From the NCBI GenBank assembly GCA_026122225.1, contig JANEZZ010001630.1:62001-126000 (forward strand): a DNA stretch of 64,000 nucleotides. Reading direction: 5' to 3'. The DNA is from Heloderma charlesbogerti (lineage: Eukaryota > Chordata > Lepidosauria > Squamata > Helodermatidae). The translations under genes were made by a program, and so were the position numbers. The notes beneath the pieces are model-generated. The model ran no database searches and had not been told where the DNA came from. It saw only the letters and a list, made by a program, of their open reading frames with translations. Shown piece after piece: positions 1 through 8,889 of this stretch (the first letter of the stretch is position 1; each line of letters begins with the position of its first letter).

Positions 1-230
1 TCCTAGAGGGCTGAAGGGAGTACGATGGAGGCCCAGCTGACCAAAGTTGTTCCCAGTACCCTGCTGTGGCCTCTGTTCCCAAAACCTGTCCGACCAACAG
101 TGAACGTGGGACAAAAGAGCTAAGTGCCAGCCCCACAGGCAATGCCCTTTCTGTCATATAACACCTAGTTGAATGCTATGAAAAATGATCGATTTTCTCC
201 TGCCCATGGATACAATTTGGATATCTGTCT
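1..230. other. Unassigned flank
   Basis: I see no gene, RNA or recognisable repeat in this stretch. It ends at a tetranucleotide-rich simple repeat. Confidence 0.4.
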
Positions 231-316
231 GTCTGTCAGTCTGTCTATCATCTATCCATCCATCCATCCATCCATCCATCCATCATCATCATCATCTATC
301 TATCATCTATCTATCT
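231..316. repeat. Simple repeat: TCTG / ATCC / ATC / TCTA runs
   Basis: Successive short blocks of TCTG, TCCA, TCA and TCTA units form a compound microsatellite. It abuts the left edge of hAT element Z1 and probably obscures that element's left terminus. Confidence 0.9.
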
Positions 317-1247
317 AGAAGTATATGAAGGCCAGACTTGTAGAAGTGGGCAACAACTTTACATTCACTTTCAAATGTTTCAAATCTGAAATCCATACCA
401 AATGCGAAGTTCTTGAATTTTGGTCAATTCTTATTATTAGTGGACTGAAAGGAAGTTCTCACCTATCAGCACCAGCCAAATCCAATAGGGACAGCTATTC
501 TCAGCATGGAGAGGACCAGATGTACCTGCCTGCCCTATAACAGCTGTTAAAGATGAGGAGCCTGTCAGAAAAAAGAGATGGCAACCCTAATTCAGGACTA
601 ACATGGCTGGATACACAGGAATTCAAACCCAGGCGTTTTAAGAGAAAGGCACTCAAAGACCTGGACCTGGATGGATTTATCCATTTCAGTTTCTCCTAGG
701 GACGTCTGGATTTTGTGAAATCCGTCCTGCGGGTGTTTTGTGGATTGTGCATTGTCATTCGTTCCAGGGTCTGTTCACAGATGGATTCTTTTCTTAGTTT
801 TTTTTTGCTAAGATATGCAAATAATTCCATTAGAGGGTTCACAACAATTTACATAATTTATGTAAGTACATAACATTTTGCATATTGTCCCCCATTCAAC
901 TTTTTGCCACATATATTTACCAGTCTCGGCAGGACCCTATGTATTATCCTATGAATACATTTGTGTACACTTTTGGAAAAAGTAAAAAAGAAAAGATCCC
1001 GAAGTCCACGAACTCAGCACGACCTGAAGGGGGTTGCTCCACAGTGGATTCCGCAGGTTGGAATCTTAGAAATCCAAGCTCATTTTAGTCCATCTCAAAT
1101 TTCTCCATCATCCCTAGTTTCTCCTACATCCAGTTTTTTTAAAAAATAAATAAAAAATCTTAAGTTCTTTTTGTCCGGAGAATGGAGAACTTTGTGAATT
1201 TTGGTAAATTCTTATCAAAACCGAACTGAAATTTCCACCCATCCCTA
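317..1247 (+). mobile_element. Family Z hAT-like element Z1, split by an X element
   Basis: The element ends in CACCCATCCCTA, the shared terminus of this window. Its layout is a ~130-bp block, an internal ~220-bp block (about 470-680), then a second copy of the first block. The second block is interrupted at 697-1116 by an X element. Both blocks contain an AAGTTCTT...GAATTTTGGT.AATTCTTAT...GAACTGAAA.GAA pattern and so are direct repeats. The left end merges into the microsatellite and no TSD is readable. Other copies are at 7698-8182, 29942-30400 and 32068-33598. Confidence 0.7.
697..1116 (+). mobile_element. Family X non-autonomous hAT element (nested in Z1)
   Basis: The termini are TAGGGACGTC and CATCATCCCTA, flanked by a perfect 8-bp duplication GTTTCTCC (689-696 and 1117-1124). 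Family X hallmarks are GATTTTGTGAAATCCGTCC near the left end, a TTTTGTGGATTGT segment, and a right end reading CTCATTTTAGTCC..CTCAAATTTCTCC. The interior is AT-rich with no transposase frame. Removing the element plus one TSD copy rejoins the second direct repeat of Z1, so Z1 is older. Confidence 0.88.
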
Positions 1248-1589
1248 GTGACAACAAAGAGGAAAGGTCTCTCCATCTCCCACAGTTGTGGCTTGGGCTA
1301 TTTGCTAGTCACAGAAATGGGATCCAGCAGGCCTGCAGGCTCTCACTTTACATGGGGGCTCCCGTGGGAGGCGGGGTTCCCTTGGTCAACGTATAGATGG
1401 AATGCAATCCTGCTCAATCCTTAACAGCATTGACAGGTCTAAAAATAAGGGATGCAAATAACATGCCTGGATGGAGAGCTCCCACACTTGGCAGACAAAA
1501 ATAACTAAGTATTCAGGGCAGGGCGGGGGGGCTCACGCTGTAATTAAACAGGATACGGTGGAGTTGAGGATCTCCTCCTTTCTGGGCCA
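1248..1589. other. Unassigned interval
   Basis: No gene or clear repeat is visible. GGGATGCAAATAAC near 1449 resembles a hAT terminus but has no partner. Confidence 0.35.
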
Positions 1590-1757
1590 CTGCTGTGATA
1601 CATCCCTCCCCTTGTTCCACTTGCACAAGTGGAACAAAATTCTCATACACTCCTAAAGAAAATCCAAAACTGTCAATGGGAGGGTGATGGAACAAAAGAG
1701 GCCTGTCAATCAATGAAACACAGAGGGAAGGGATTTAACAAAATCTGTACATCCCTA
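1590..1757 (-). mobile_element. Family X fragment, reverse orientation
   Basis: The right edge reads GGATTTAACAAAATCTGTACATCCCTA, the reverse complement of the X left end. The other terminus is degraded or missing, so only about 170 bp are assigned. Confidence 0.6.
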
Positions 1758-1811
1758 GTCATGAGCAGAAACCCACTGAAGCAGAAGCAGCTGAACTGGA
1801 GCCAAAATGTA

Positions 1812-2297
1812 CCGCCGTAATAGCCTACGTAAATATTTACGTAGGCTAAAATGGGGGGGGGGGAGGAACGCAAATGGCGCCCACTGTGCTATTTGCGTTC
1901 CCCTTTTTTTCACCGTAATAGCCTACGTAAATATTTACATAGGCTAAAATGTCTAAAAATAGGGAACGCAAATGGTGGCCGCCATAGCTGCCGCCCTTTG
2001 CGTATGCTGTTTTTTTTGGGGGGCGGGCTTGCCGTGATAGGCTACGTAAATACTTACATAGCCTATCACGGCAGCTTTGCAGGATGCAAATGGCAGCTGC
2101 TATGGTGACCGCCATTTGCATCTGCATCAGCCCATCCCCGGCCAGAACTCCGGCTGTGGACGGCCCTGGCTGGCGGCTCTGTGGAGCCGCCGTGGAGCGG
2201 AGCCGGCCCAGGGAGGATTCCGGGGGGAGGGACGGAGTGCCTCCCCCCCACCGCGAATCCAAGCTCCGCAAAGGTAAGTGACTTTCGTACATCCCTA
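1812..2297 (-). mobile_element. P1: palindrome-array hAT-like element, truncated
   Basis: Strictly alternating palindromes are visible: A-type (ACGTAAAT-centred) near 1813-1850, 1913-1953 and 2031-2073; B-type (GCAAATGG...CCATTTGC) near 1865-1905, 1964-2010 and 2082-2128. A GC-rich arm follows (2130-2270), then AGGTAAGT at 2272-2279 and the terminus GTACATCCCTA at 2297. The outer half carrying the other TIR is missing, so no TSD can be read. Orientation is opposite to P2. Long GC-rich open frames on both strands reflect a lack of stop codons, not a gene. Confidence 0.82.
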
Positions 2298-2519
2298 TTT
2301 CCAGCCTATTTGGAGGTTGCCAGGTTGGAAAAGTTGATTTAACTCATATATCTTAAAGGCCTTAAGGGTAGGTAGATGGTAAACTGATGATAAGTTGAGA
2401 CTTCCCCTGCAGTATTCTAGGAACTGTAGCTTGGTGAGGATGCTGATTCCCCTGTGTTAGAGATCCTTAGTCCCTTTGAGAACCTCAAATGATGACTACA
2501 CTACTTCAGTTCAGTTCGG

Positions 2520-2725
2520 TATAGATATGATCTAAAATGCGGAAGAACATTTTTGCAAAATAGGAAATTTGCACAAATCAAACTGGGATTTGGGAATGAG
2601 ATGAATCCGAGTGCATGTTCGACAATTTGCAAATATTTTTAATGGATACACACTTGTGTCTGGAGCTTCGAATGGGGCATGCGCGTGTGTTTTGTGAGCA
2701 AAAACAAAATTCTCATATATCCATA
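2520..2725 (+). mobile_element. Family Y-like hAT remnant
   Basis: It ends in ACAAAATTCTCATATATCCATA, matching the Y right end (AAATTCTCATACATCCCTA). Its interior is AT-rich with CAAATTTGCAC motifs. It is shorter than the ~440-bp Y copies. Confidence 0.5.
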
Positions 2726-2734
2726 AGTTAGAGC

Positions 2735-2810
2735 AGGGCTCAGGAATGCATGGTTCTTTAGATGCTGTTGGACTGCAACTCCCATCAACCCTAGACAGCA
2801 TAGCCCATTG
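2735..2810. repeat. Short inverted-repeat element (ACTCCCATCA type)
   Basis: It contains TGTTGGACTGCAACTCCCATCAACC, a motif repeated near 14505-14600, 15178-15300, 27785-27880, 42575-42695 and 53080-53150. In better copies two inverted arms (CTCCAGATGT...ACAACTCCCATCA and TGATGGGAGTTGT...ACATCTGGA) enclose a short spacer, suggesting a small DNA-transposon derivative. Confidence 0.6.
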
Positions 2811-4097
2811 AACTGCTGTCTGTCCTGATGCACAGATTCAAGTCCCCTCTCCTTGGGAATTTTGCAGATTTTCCTGCCGCATAGTTGGCAATTTTTGCTA
2901 TCTCCCCTAGTGAGATTCATGTTCGTCATTTATTGAGATGAAAAGAGCTCATTTTGGGTGGATCCCCTCCCCCGCCACATTTTTAATTCCTTTGACTGCC
3001 TTTGCTGATTCAAGATAGAAAGAAAAAGAATTCTTTGATTTATGCTCTTCAGGGAGCTGACGAGTATCTACTCCTTTTCACGAGCAATGCGGAGAGAGAT
3101 ACTCGGCATTACACCTGCTTATCTCAGCAATGAAGGTTCGTATGACTTGATGGCTGACATCTTCTCCTTTTCTCCCCTCTTAAAGGATGAAGAGGCCAAG
3201 ATAATTTGACTTCGTTAAACAGGCCCCAGAATGGTGTCACCCTTGTTTCTGCATGTGATACCCAGAATGTGAATTTGCTCAATGGGCAAAAGAGAGACAC
3301 AGCCACTGAGAGGAGAAATGCCAATGCCAACAGCACTTTCCCTTGTCTTCCAAGTTTGCATTGCCTGTCAGAAATAACACTATGCTGGTGTTGGAAGGCA
3401 GGGCCCAGTTTGGATGACTGCAATGCACAATAACAGTAACAATGATAACAATAATGATCATAGTAATAAGATAGCTTAACTCAAGTAGATTACATGCCTT
3501 ATTTCAGCAACATCCGCAACTTTTGCTGTAGCAGCCCCCCAAATCCACCATTTTTTTTTTTAAAGAAGCTAGGTGTTGACTGCAGAGGGGACCATCAGCC
3601 ATACTGTCCTGCTAGTATTGTCAGGGGGCTCTATATTGTGCTACTAGCGTGTCATACTTTAGCCTTCCTTTTCAATTCTGTTCTTTTATATGAATTCCTT
3701 TTGTATGAATTCCTTTTGTATGAATTTCCTCTATTTCAGTTTTTAGTAAGAGTATGATAGGCTGTTATGTAGATATTTTGTACTTTTGTTGTGTTGGTAA
3801 TGGCCTTTGTGCTGTACACACACAAAGATGCATAGGATTGTGCACTATTTCAGCAACATCAGCACTGTAACATAGATCATTTTAAGCACTCTCCTTATTG
3901 CAAATGGGGGGGGGGATGCTGAGGCTGAGAGAACAGCATGGTCCTCTAACACTCATGACACCAACCAAACTGGGAAGGGTAGCTATTAAGACACAGCCTT
4001 AATGCTCAGACCCCTTTCCCACGATCATTTGGTGGCTTCCTGGATTTGCAATTTCCCCCCATTTCTAAATGCTTAACCTAAGGCTTAGTGACCAAAA
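2811..4097. other. Unassigned interval
   Basis: No gene is visible. A small tandem repeat of about 14 bp (GAATTCCTTTTGTAT) lies at about 3689-3728, and there is a G-run at 3906-3915. Short frames here have no recognisable domains. Confidence 0.35.
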
Positions 4098-4250
4098 GTA
4101 AGGGCTTTAAGCTAAGTATGTTGGCATTTTTGGCCCTCTCCCATTTTGCCTTTGGTGCAGCTCTCCACTGGAATGTGGCTCCTGAGAGCATCTCTGAAAT
4201 TGAATTTGCCCATTGGGCTGAAAGAGGTTCAAACATCCCTGATCCAGGGG
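4098..4250 (+). repeat. Dispersed repeat shared with 20125-20285
   Basis: It shares GGGCTTTAAGCTAA, a TGCCTTTGG..CA block, CCACTGGAAT, TGAGAGCATCTCTG and GCTGAAAGAGGTTCAA with 20125-20285 in the same orientation. Class unknown; no coding potential. Confidence 0.55.
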
Positions 4251-4379
4251 TTTTTGTTGACCACAGGCTAAACTTGAGTCAGCAGTGTAAGGAGGCAACT
4301 AAAAAGGCTAATGCAATTATATGCATCATCAACAGAAATATATTGCCCAGATCATCCCATGGGGTCATCCCATGAAGCT

Positions 4380-4725
4380 GACTGGTGGGAAGGGCTTCTT
4401 TACTCGACGCAGAATTAATGGAATTCCCTACCACAAGATGTGGTGATGACCATCACTTTGGATGGCTTTAAAAGGGGGCTAGACAAATTCCTGGAGGAGG
4501 TGGCTATCAATGGCTACTAGTCTTGATGGCTCTGTGCCACCTCCAGTACCAGAGGCAGTGAGCCTGTGTACACCAGTTGCTGGGGAACATGGGCAGGAGG
4601 GTGCTGTTGCACCATGCCCTGCTTGTGGGTTCCCGGTCGACAGCTGGGTGGCCACTGTGTGAACAGAATGCTGGACTAGATGGACCCTTGGTCTGATCCA
4701 GCAGGGCTCTTCTTATGTTCTTATA
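4380..4725 (+). mobile_element. CR1-type LINE 3' end
   Basis: It reads GGAATTCCCTACCACAAGATGTGG, GATGGCTTTAAAAGGGGGCTAGACAAATTC, and near its end GGACTAGATGGACCCTTGGTCTGATCCAGCA, the typical 3' region of amniote CR1-clade LINEs. The reverse transcriptase is absent (5' truncated). A SINE follows immediately. Confidence 0.75.
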
Positions 4726-4915
4726 TTCGTATGCCTTATACTGAGTCAGACCATGGGTCCATCAAGCCCAGTATTGTCAACACTGACTGGCAGTGGCTTT
4801 CCAGGGTTTCAGGCAGGAATTTTTCCAGCCCTATCTGGAGGTGCTGGGGATTGAACCAGGGATATTCTGTATGCAAAGCAGGTGCTCTACCACTGAAATC
4901 AGCCTCCCCAATGAA
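4726..4915 (-). mobile_element. tRNA-Ala-like SINE (SINE A), minus strand
   Basis: It has the order TATACTGAGTCAGACC, CCAGTATTGTCAACACTGACTGGCAG, CAGGGTTTCAGGCAGG, GGGGATTGAACCAGGGA, and TGCAAAGCAGGTGCTCTACCACTGA. On the minus strand the last two give a box-B and a tRNA-Ala-like head. A CT microsatellite borders it on the right. Confidence 0.85.
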
Positions 4916-5874
4916 ATCTCTCTCTCTGTCTCTGTCTCTCTGTCTCCCTCTCCCAGTATGCAAGACATTCGGATATCCCATACTAACAGCTGTTCCCTGA
5001 AGGCCCTGTGGGCAGCCTTATTCCATCAATAAAAAGAAAGAAAGAGAGGGGGAAGAAAACCACTATGTTTGGAACAGCTCTGGTGTCTCATGTATCACCA
5101 ATGGCAGCACGTTAAAGGAAACAGCTGAGAAACAGCTGCATGATTACCAGGACAAAGTTTGAGATGGTGGCGTGGGGATCGGGGTGGGCGGGTGGGGGAA
5201 AGAATTGCCAAGGGAGATGCAGAGATAAGCATGGAGAGGAGCTGAGGCCTGGACGGCAGCCATCTGGTCACAATTTGGCTTCATATAAGAGCGAGTACGT
5301 GCATGCAAGTATTCTTTGGGTATGGTCAGATGTGGACAAATGTGCCATGAAAAATTAGGAGATCTGCCATGATAGTGCCACTGAGAAATAAAAGCTTGCC
5401 TGACCCCACTCCAACCCCAAAATGTGGTATTTTTGCTGGGCAGAGTGAAGAGGGGTCCCTCTCTCTTGTTTTTCTTTTTCTGTTTGGGTATAATCTGTTA
5501 GCTGATGGGAAGCACAATGGGCTTGCTTCCCGAACAGCTGGGCTACCCTGTATCGTGTGGCTGGAGGTGTTCATTTTCATTTTAGTTTTTCTACATGGGC
5601 ACACATAGTTGAGTCCCAAATGCACGCATGCTGCTGCTGGCAATGTGGAGCCAGCAATGTGGAGCCAGCATGCCCCGTGAGCACACATCAACCCCTTCTG
5701 ATACAGCTTGCATGTATTTTGCAAGGGGAGATATGCTGAAGGTTTAGAACATGAGTTATGCATTGTGTGGAGAAATTGGCAAGAGCGATTCCTCCCCCTG
5801 CCCTTTCTCCTTCTGTCATATTACTAGACCCTGGGCTCATCCAGTGAATATGGCAGTAGATTCAGGACAGATAG
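4916..5874. other. Unassigned interval with simple repeats
   Basis: A CTCTGT run (4917-4955) and AAAG runs (5032-5050) occur. Nothing else is recognisable as a gene or family. Confidence 0.35.
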
Positions 5875-5935
5875 GAACAGGGGGTTGGACTCGATGGTCT
5901 TATAGGCCCCTTCCAACCCTACTATTCTATTATCT
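5875..5935 (+). mobile_element. CR1 3' tail fragment
   Basis: It reads GGGGGTTGGACTCGATGG then GGCCCCTTCCAACCCTACTATTCTAT, the conserved CR1 3' terminus with its short tail. Confidence 0.8.
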
Positions 5936-6354
5936 CTTTCATTACACAATTGTTTACTTAGGGTGCAATCCTATGGCTGCTAGTCAGCGGCTAGAGGGCT
6001 ATGGGATTAGTTGGTTTCCGGGAACTGACCGCAGAGCCCATGCTCCGAGGTTGGTTCCCAGAGAACCGTCTCCCTGCCCCCTCCCCTGCCGCCTCATAGG
6101 CCGCGTGGATCGTCCCTGGGCTCCATGCTTGTAAGAGCAGTGCGGAGCAGGGCAAAAGGGGGTGTTTCCAGGGGTCGGGTGAGGAGTGCGGAAGTGCTGT
6201 TATGACACTTCCTATGCATCGTCCAGCCACCCCACTCTGTGCTCCGATGTCCTGTGGCTAGACAGCCAAAATTGGCTGTCTAGCTGCAAATGCAGGGCGG
6301 CCGGAATGCGGAGGAGAGGATTCCCTCTGTGGTCCTTAGGGATGTACGAAAGTG

Positions 6355-6362
6355 ACTTACCT
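6355..6362 (-). promoter_or_regulatory. Outward-facing 5' splice-site consensus, P2 left end
   Basis: ACTTACCT on the plus strand is AGGTAAGT on the minus strand, an exact 5' splice-site consensus 18 bp inside the TIR. Splicing use is inferred; a subterminal transposase-binding role is an alternative. Confidence 0.5.
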
Positions 6363-7082
6363 TTCGCGGATTATGTTGATGGTGGGGGGGGAGGCGTTCC
6401 ATCCCTCCCCCTGGAATCCTGGCCTGGGGGGAGGCGCTCTGTTCCTCCCCCGGAATCCTTGAACAGCCGGCTGTGCTCCGCAGCAGCTCTGCGGAGCAGC
6501 CGGCCAGGCCAGAGCCGTCCGCAGCTGGATTTCTGGCCGCGGAGGGCTCTGGGTAAAACAAACAAACAAACAAACAACGCATACACAAATGGCAGTGGCT
6601 ACGGCTTCTTTTTACCGTCTTAATCTACGTAAATATTTACGTAGACTATGATGGTGACAATCAAGGGGAATGCAAATAGCATAGCGGGCGCCATTTGCAT
6701 CCCCTTTTGATTCCCCGTTTTAGCCTATGTAAAGATTTACGTAGGCTAAAACGGTGAATGAAAAAGGGACGCAAATAGCACCTGCTACGCTATTTACGTT
6801 CCCCTTGATTTTCGCCATCATAGTCTACGTAAATATTTACGTAGATTAAGACGGCCAAAAAGAAGGAATGCAAATGGTGGCGGCCGTAGCTGCCGCCATT
6901 TGCGTACGCGTTTTTTTTTTTAAAACCCACCCCCAACCATGATAGGCTATGTAAAGATTTACGTAGCCTATCACGTCTTTTTTTTCTTTTTCTTTTCACA
7001 AGCCTGGAAATGGTGGCGGCAGCAGCAGCTGGTCGGAAGACCGGCCGCCGCCGGAGCTGCCGCTGCCCGGAAGATCTGCCCC

Positions 7083-7090
7083 AGGTAAGT
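7083..7090 (+). promoter_or_regulatory. Outward-facing 5' splice-site consensus, P2 right end
   Basis: AGGTAAGT follows a CpG-rich segment with an open frame from ATG at 7010 and precedes the terminal palindrome. The octamer recurs at 49392-49399 (P6) and, inverted, at 32463-32470, 34032-34039 and 38616-38623. Confidence 0.5.
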
Positions 7091-7298
7091 CTCGTCCCTG
7101 GGGGGATCCGCGGGGGGGCGGGGGGGGTGGCAGGCTGTTCCACCACAGATTTCGGGGGGCCGAATGCACTGGCATTCGGCCTCACCGAGATCCGTGGCGG
7201 AATTCTCTGACATCCCTAGTGGTCCTCCTGCCATGCATTGGATAGGCGGTTGCCTCTGAGTTCAGAGTAGGCCACCTATCCACATAGGATTGCTCCCT

Positions 7299-7405
7299 CC
7301 ATGTATAAAATTCACTGCTATGGGATGTGGTGATGGCCATTGCTTTAGGCGTATTTTGAAAGGTATGACGCACATGAATAAAGGTGGAGAAGTCTATCGA
7401 TTTCT
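7299..7405 (+). mobile_element. CR1-like 3' fragment
   Basis: It reads AAATTCACTGCTATGGGATGTGGTGATGGCCATTG, then AAAGGTGGAGAAGTCTATC, a variant of the CR1 3' region also seen at 4425-4500 and 8910-8990. Confidence 0.55.
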
Positions 7406-7414
7406 CTATGAATG

Positions 7415-7668
7415 TATCATCATCATCAGCAGCATCACTAAATTTATATCCCACCTTTTTCCCTCTTGGATGATCTCTTGCAAGGAGATGTACATGATCC
7501 TCCTCCTCTCCATTTTATCCTCACAACAATGCTGTGAGGTAGACTAGGCTGAGAGTCAGTGACTGACCCAGTGAGCTTAACAGCTGAGTAGGGACTAGAA
7601 ACTGGATCTCCCGAGTCCCAGTCAAATACGCTAACCACTACACCAAACTGTCTCTCACTGGCTCAGTG
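7415..7668 (-). mobile_element. tRNA-derived SINE (SINE B), minus strand
   Basis: The minus strand starts with a head like GGTGTAGTGGTTAGCGTATTTGACTGGGACTCGGGAGATCC, passes through CTCACTGG and AGCCTAGTCTACCTCACAGCATTGTTGTGAGGATAAAATGGAG, and ends in ATAAATTTAG. Copies are at 41060-41225, 44325-44580 and 56590-56840. Confidence 0.8.
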
Positions 7669-7697
7669 GCTGATAGGAACATCCAACTACCACTGCT

Positions 7698-8182
7698 CAG
7701 AAACGGACATCCAAGATTTTAAAATCTCAAGTTCTTTCTGTCCTCAATATGAAGAAATTTGCAAATTTTGGTACATTATTATACAAAATGAACTTAAATG
7801 AAATTCACACCCATCTGCACCAGTCAGATTTGATAGGTTCTGCTATCCCCAGCATAGGAAGGACCATGCTGTGCCTGCCTGCCATGCAGCCGTTAAAGGA
7901 GCTGGTCAGACAAAAAGGAAGTGGCAATTCAGCCTAATTCAGCACTAACATAGTTGAATACCCAGGGATTCAAACTCAGACGTTTAAGAGCTATGCTCTC
8001 AAAGCCCTGGGCTTGGATGGACAAATCTGTCAGTTTTATTTCCTTCCACATTTGATGATTTAAGATCTCAAATTCTTTCCATCCTGAACATGGAGAAATT
8101 TTTAAATTGTTAAACAATTTGGTAAACAATTTGGTAAATTGTTTCCAAAAATGAACTGAAACAACATTCTCCCCCATCTCTA
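7698..8182 (+). mobile_element. Family Z hAT-like element Z2
   Basis: The left edge CAGAAACGGACATCC and right edge CCCCCATCTCTA are degraded termini. Flanks CCACTGCT and CCACCAGC match at 5 of 8 positions. Two subterminal direct repeats are visible (7712-7805 and 8050-8180), each with AAATCTCAA.TTCTTTC..TCCT.AA.ATG.AGAAATTT. The middle carries GTGCCTGCCTGCCATGCAGC and TCAAACTCAGACGTTTAAGAGCTATGCTCTCAAAGCCCTGGGCTTGGATGG blocks shared with Z1 and Z3. Confidence 0.65.
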
Positions 8183-8889
8183 CCACCAGCCAGCGGTCTG
8201 CATTCTTCCAGGTGCTTGGCCCCTCCCAGCCTGTTCTTGCGGTCCCAGGCAGGCAACAAAAACCAGTTTTGTCAAGGCCATGGTGAATCCCGTGGCCACC
8301 TGACGAGCTGTGTACAGCTTGACATGTTGGAAGATTTCTGTAAGCTTCTTTTGGAAGCACAGGAAGATCCCCTTTGAAGTTGGAAGAGGCGTCTCTCATG
8401 GAATGTAGCCCAGTCCTGAGGAAACCCGAGGCATGATTTCAAGCATGGTGGCACAGGCGCAATGTCAGGGAGAGACTCCAAGGCACCAATTAATTATCCA
8501 TCCTACGCTATGCTCTGCCAGACACATGGCCATATGTTGGCTTTCTGAACTTAATGAGGGCTCCTTGATTAAGCATGGGGGCCGTAGCCTCTGGCCACCA
8601 TCTTCTGGAATAATGACAGCTCTTCGGTGAGGTGGCTGCCTTTCGCAGATATTTATTGTTTACTGTCCATCACTTTGTAAGCACTTGTAATTAATAGCCC
8701 TCCCATGCTGCTGTGCTGATCTCAAATGCCACGGGGCACTGGGCGGCCAATCAGTCCTTATTGATTGGATAGGGCTGCGCAGGATGTGACATAATAATTA
8801 GGAGTGTGGACTTCCCCGGGATAGGGGTGTTGAATTTCCAGCTCAGCTGGAGGTTCAGCTGTGTACTTCTTCACACAGTGCATAATTGA
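8183..8889. other. Mostly unique DNA, possible conserved non-coding block 8610-8800
   Basis: No gene or repeat is recognised. Positions 8630-8800 contain TATTTATTGTTTACTG (forkhead-like), CACTTGTAATTAATAG (homeodomain-like) and CCAATCAG (CCAAT-like). This is suggestive of an old non-coding element but unproven. Confidence 0.3.

Larger units (their letters stand above)
6337..7218 (+). mobile_element. P2: complete palindrome-array hAT-like element, 882 bp
   Basis: The termini TAGGGATGTACG and TGACATCCCTA are flanked by a perfect 8-bp TSD, GTGGTCCT (6329-6336, 7219-7226). The interior is a seven-member alternating array. A-type palindromes lie near 6615-6655, 6712-6755, 6812-6856 and 6934-6976; B-type near 6662-6712, 6765-6805 and 6866-6906. 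GC-rich arms with imperfect palindromes lie at both ends (6370-6540; 7010-7200). There is no transposase frame. Consensus splice-donor octamers point outward at 6355-6362 (minus) and 7083-7090 (plus). This is the best reference copy of the family. Confidence 0.92.
5959..7298. mobile_element. GCAATCCTATG-TIR DNA element hosting P2
   Basis: The outer ends are TAGGGTGCAATCCTATGG and CACATAGGATTGCTCCCTC, an inverted pair about 15 bp long. P2 is inserted at 6337-7218. Without P2 and one TSD copy the host is about 450 bp. The same GCAATCCTAT terminus occurs near 13363, 15390, 35870 and 56112. Host TSD not resolved. Confidence 0.55.

Noticed and set aside
1449..1757. Complete X element with left end at AAGGGATGCAAATAAC
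   Set aside because: The flanking octamers (TCTAAAAA-like versus GTCATGAG) do not match and the proposed left interior is not X.
1812..2130. P palindromes as microRNA precursors
   Set aside because: Stems are only about 18-22 bp with almost no loop and there is no conserved mature arm. The A hairpins are too short for a typical pre-miRNA.
6600..6980. CRISPR array, because short palindromes recur at intervals
   Set aside because: Eukaryotic context, units are not identical direct repeats with unique spacers, and the array lies inside a transposon with TSDs.
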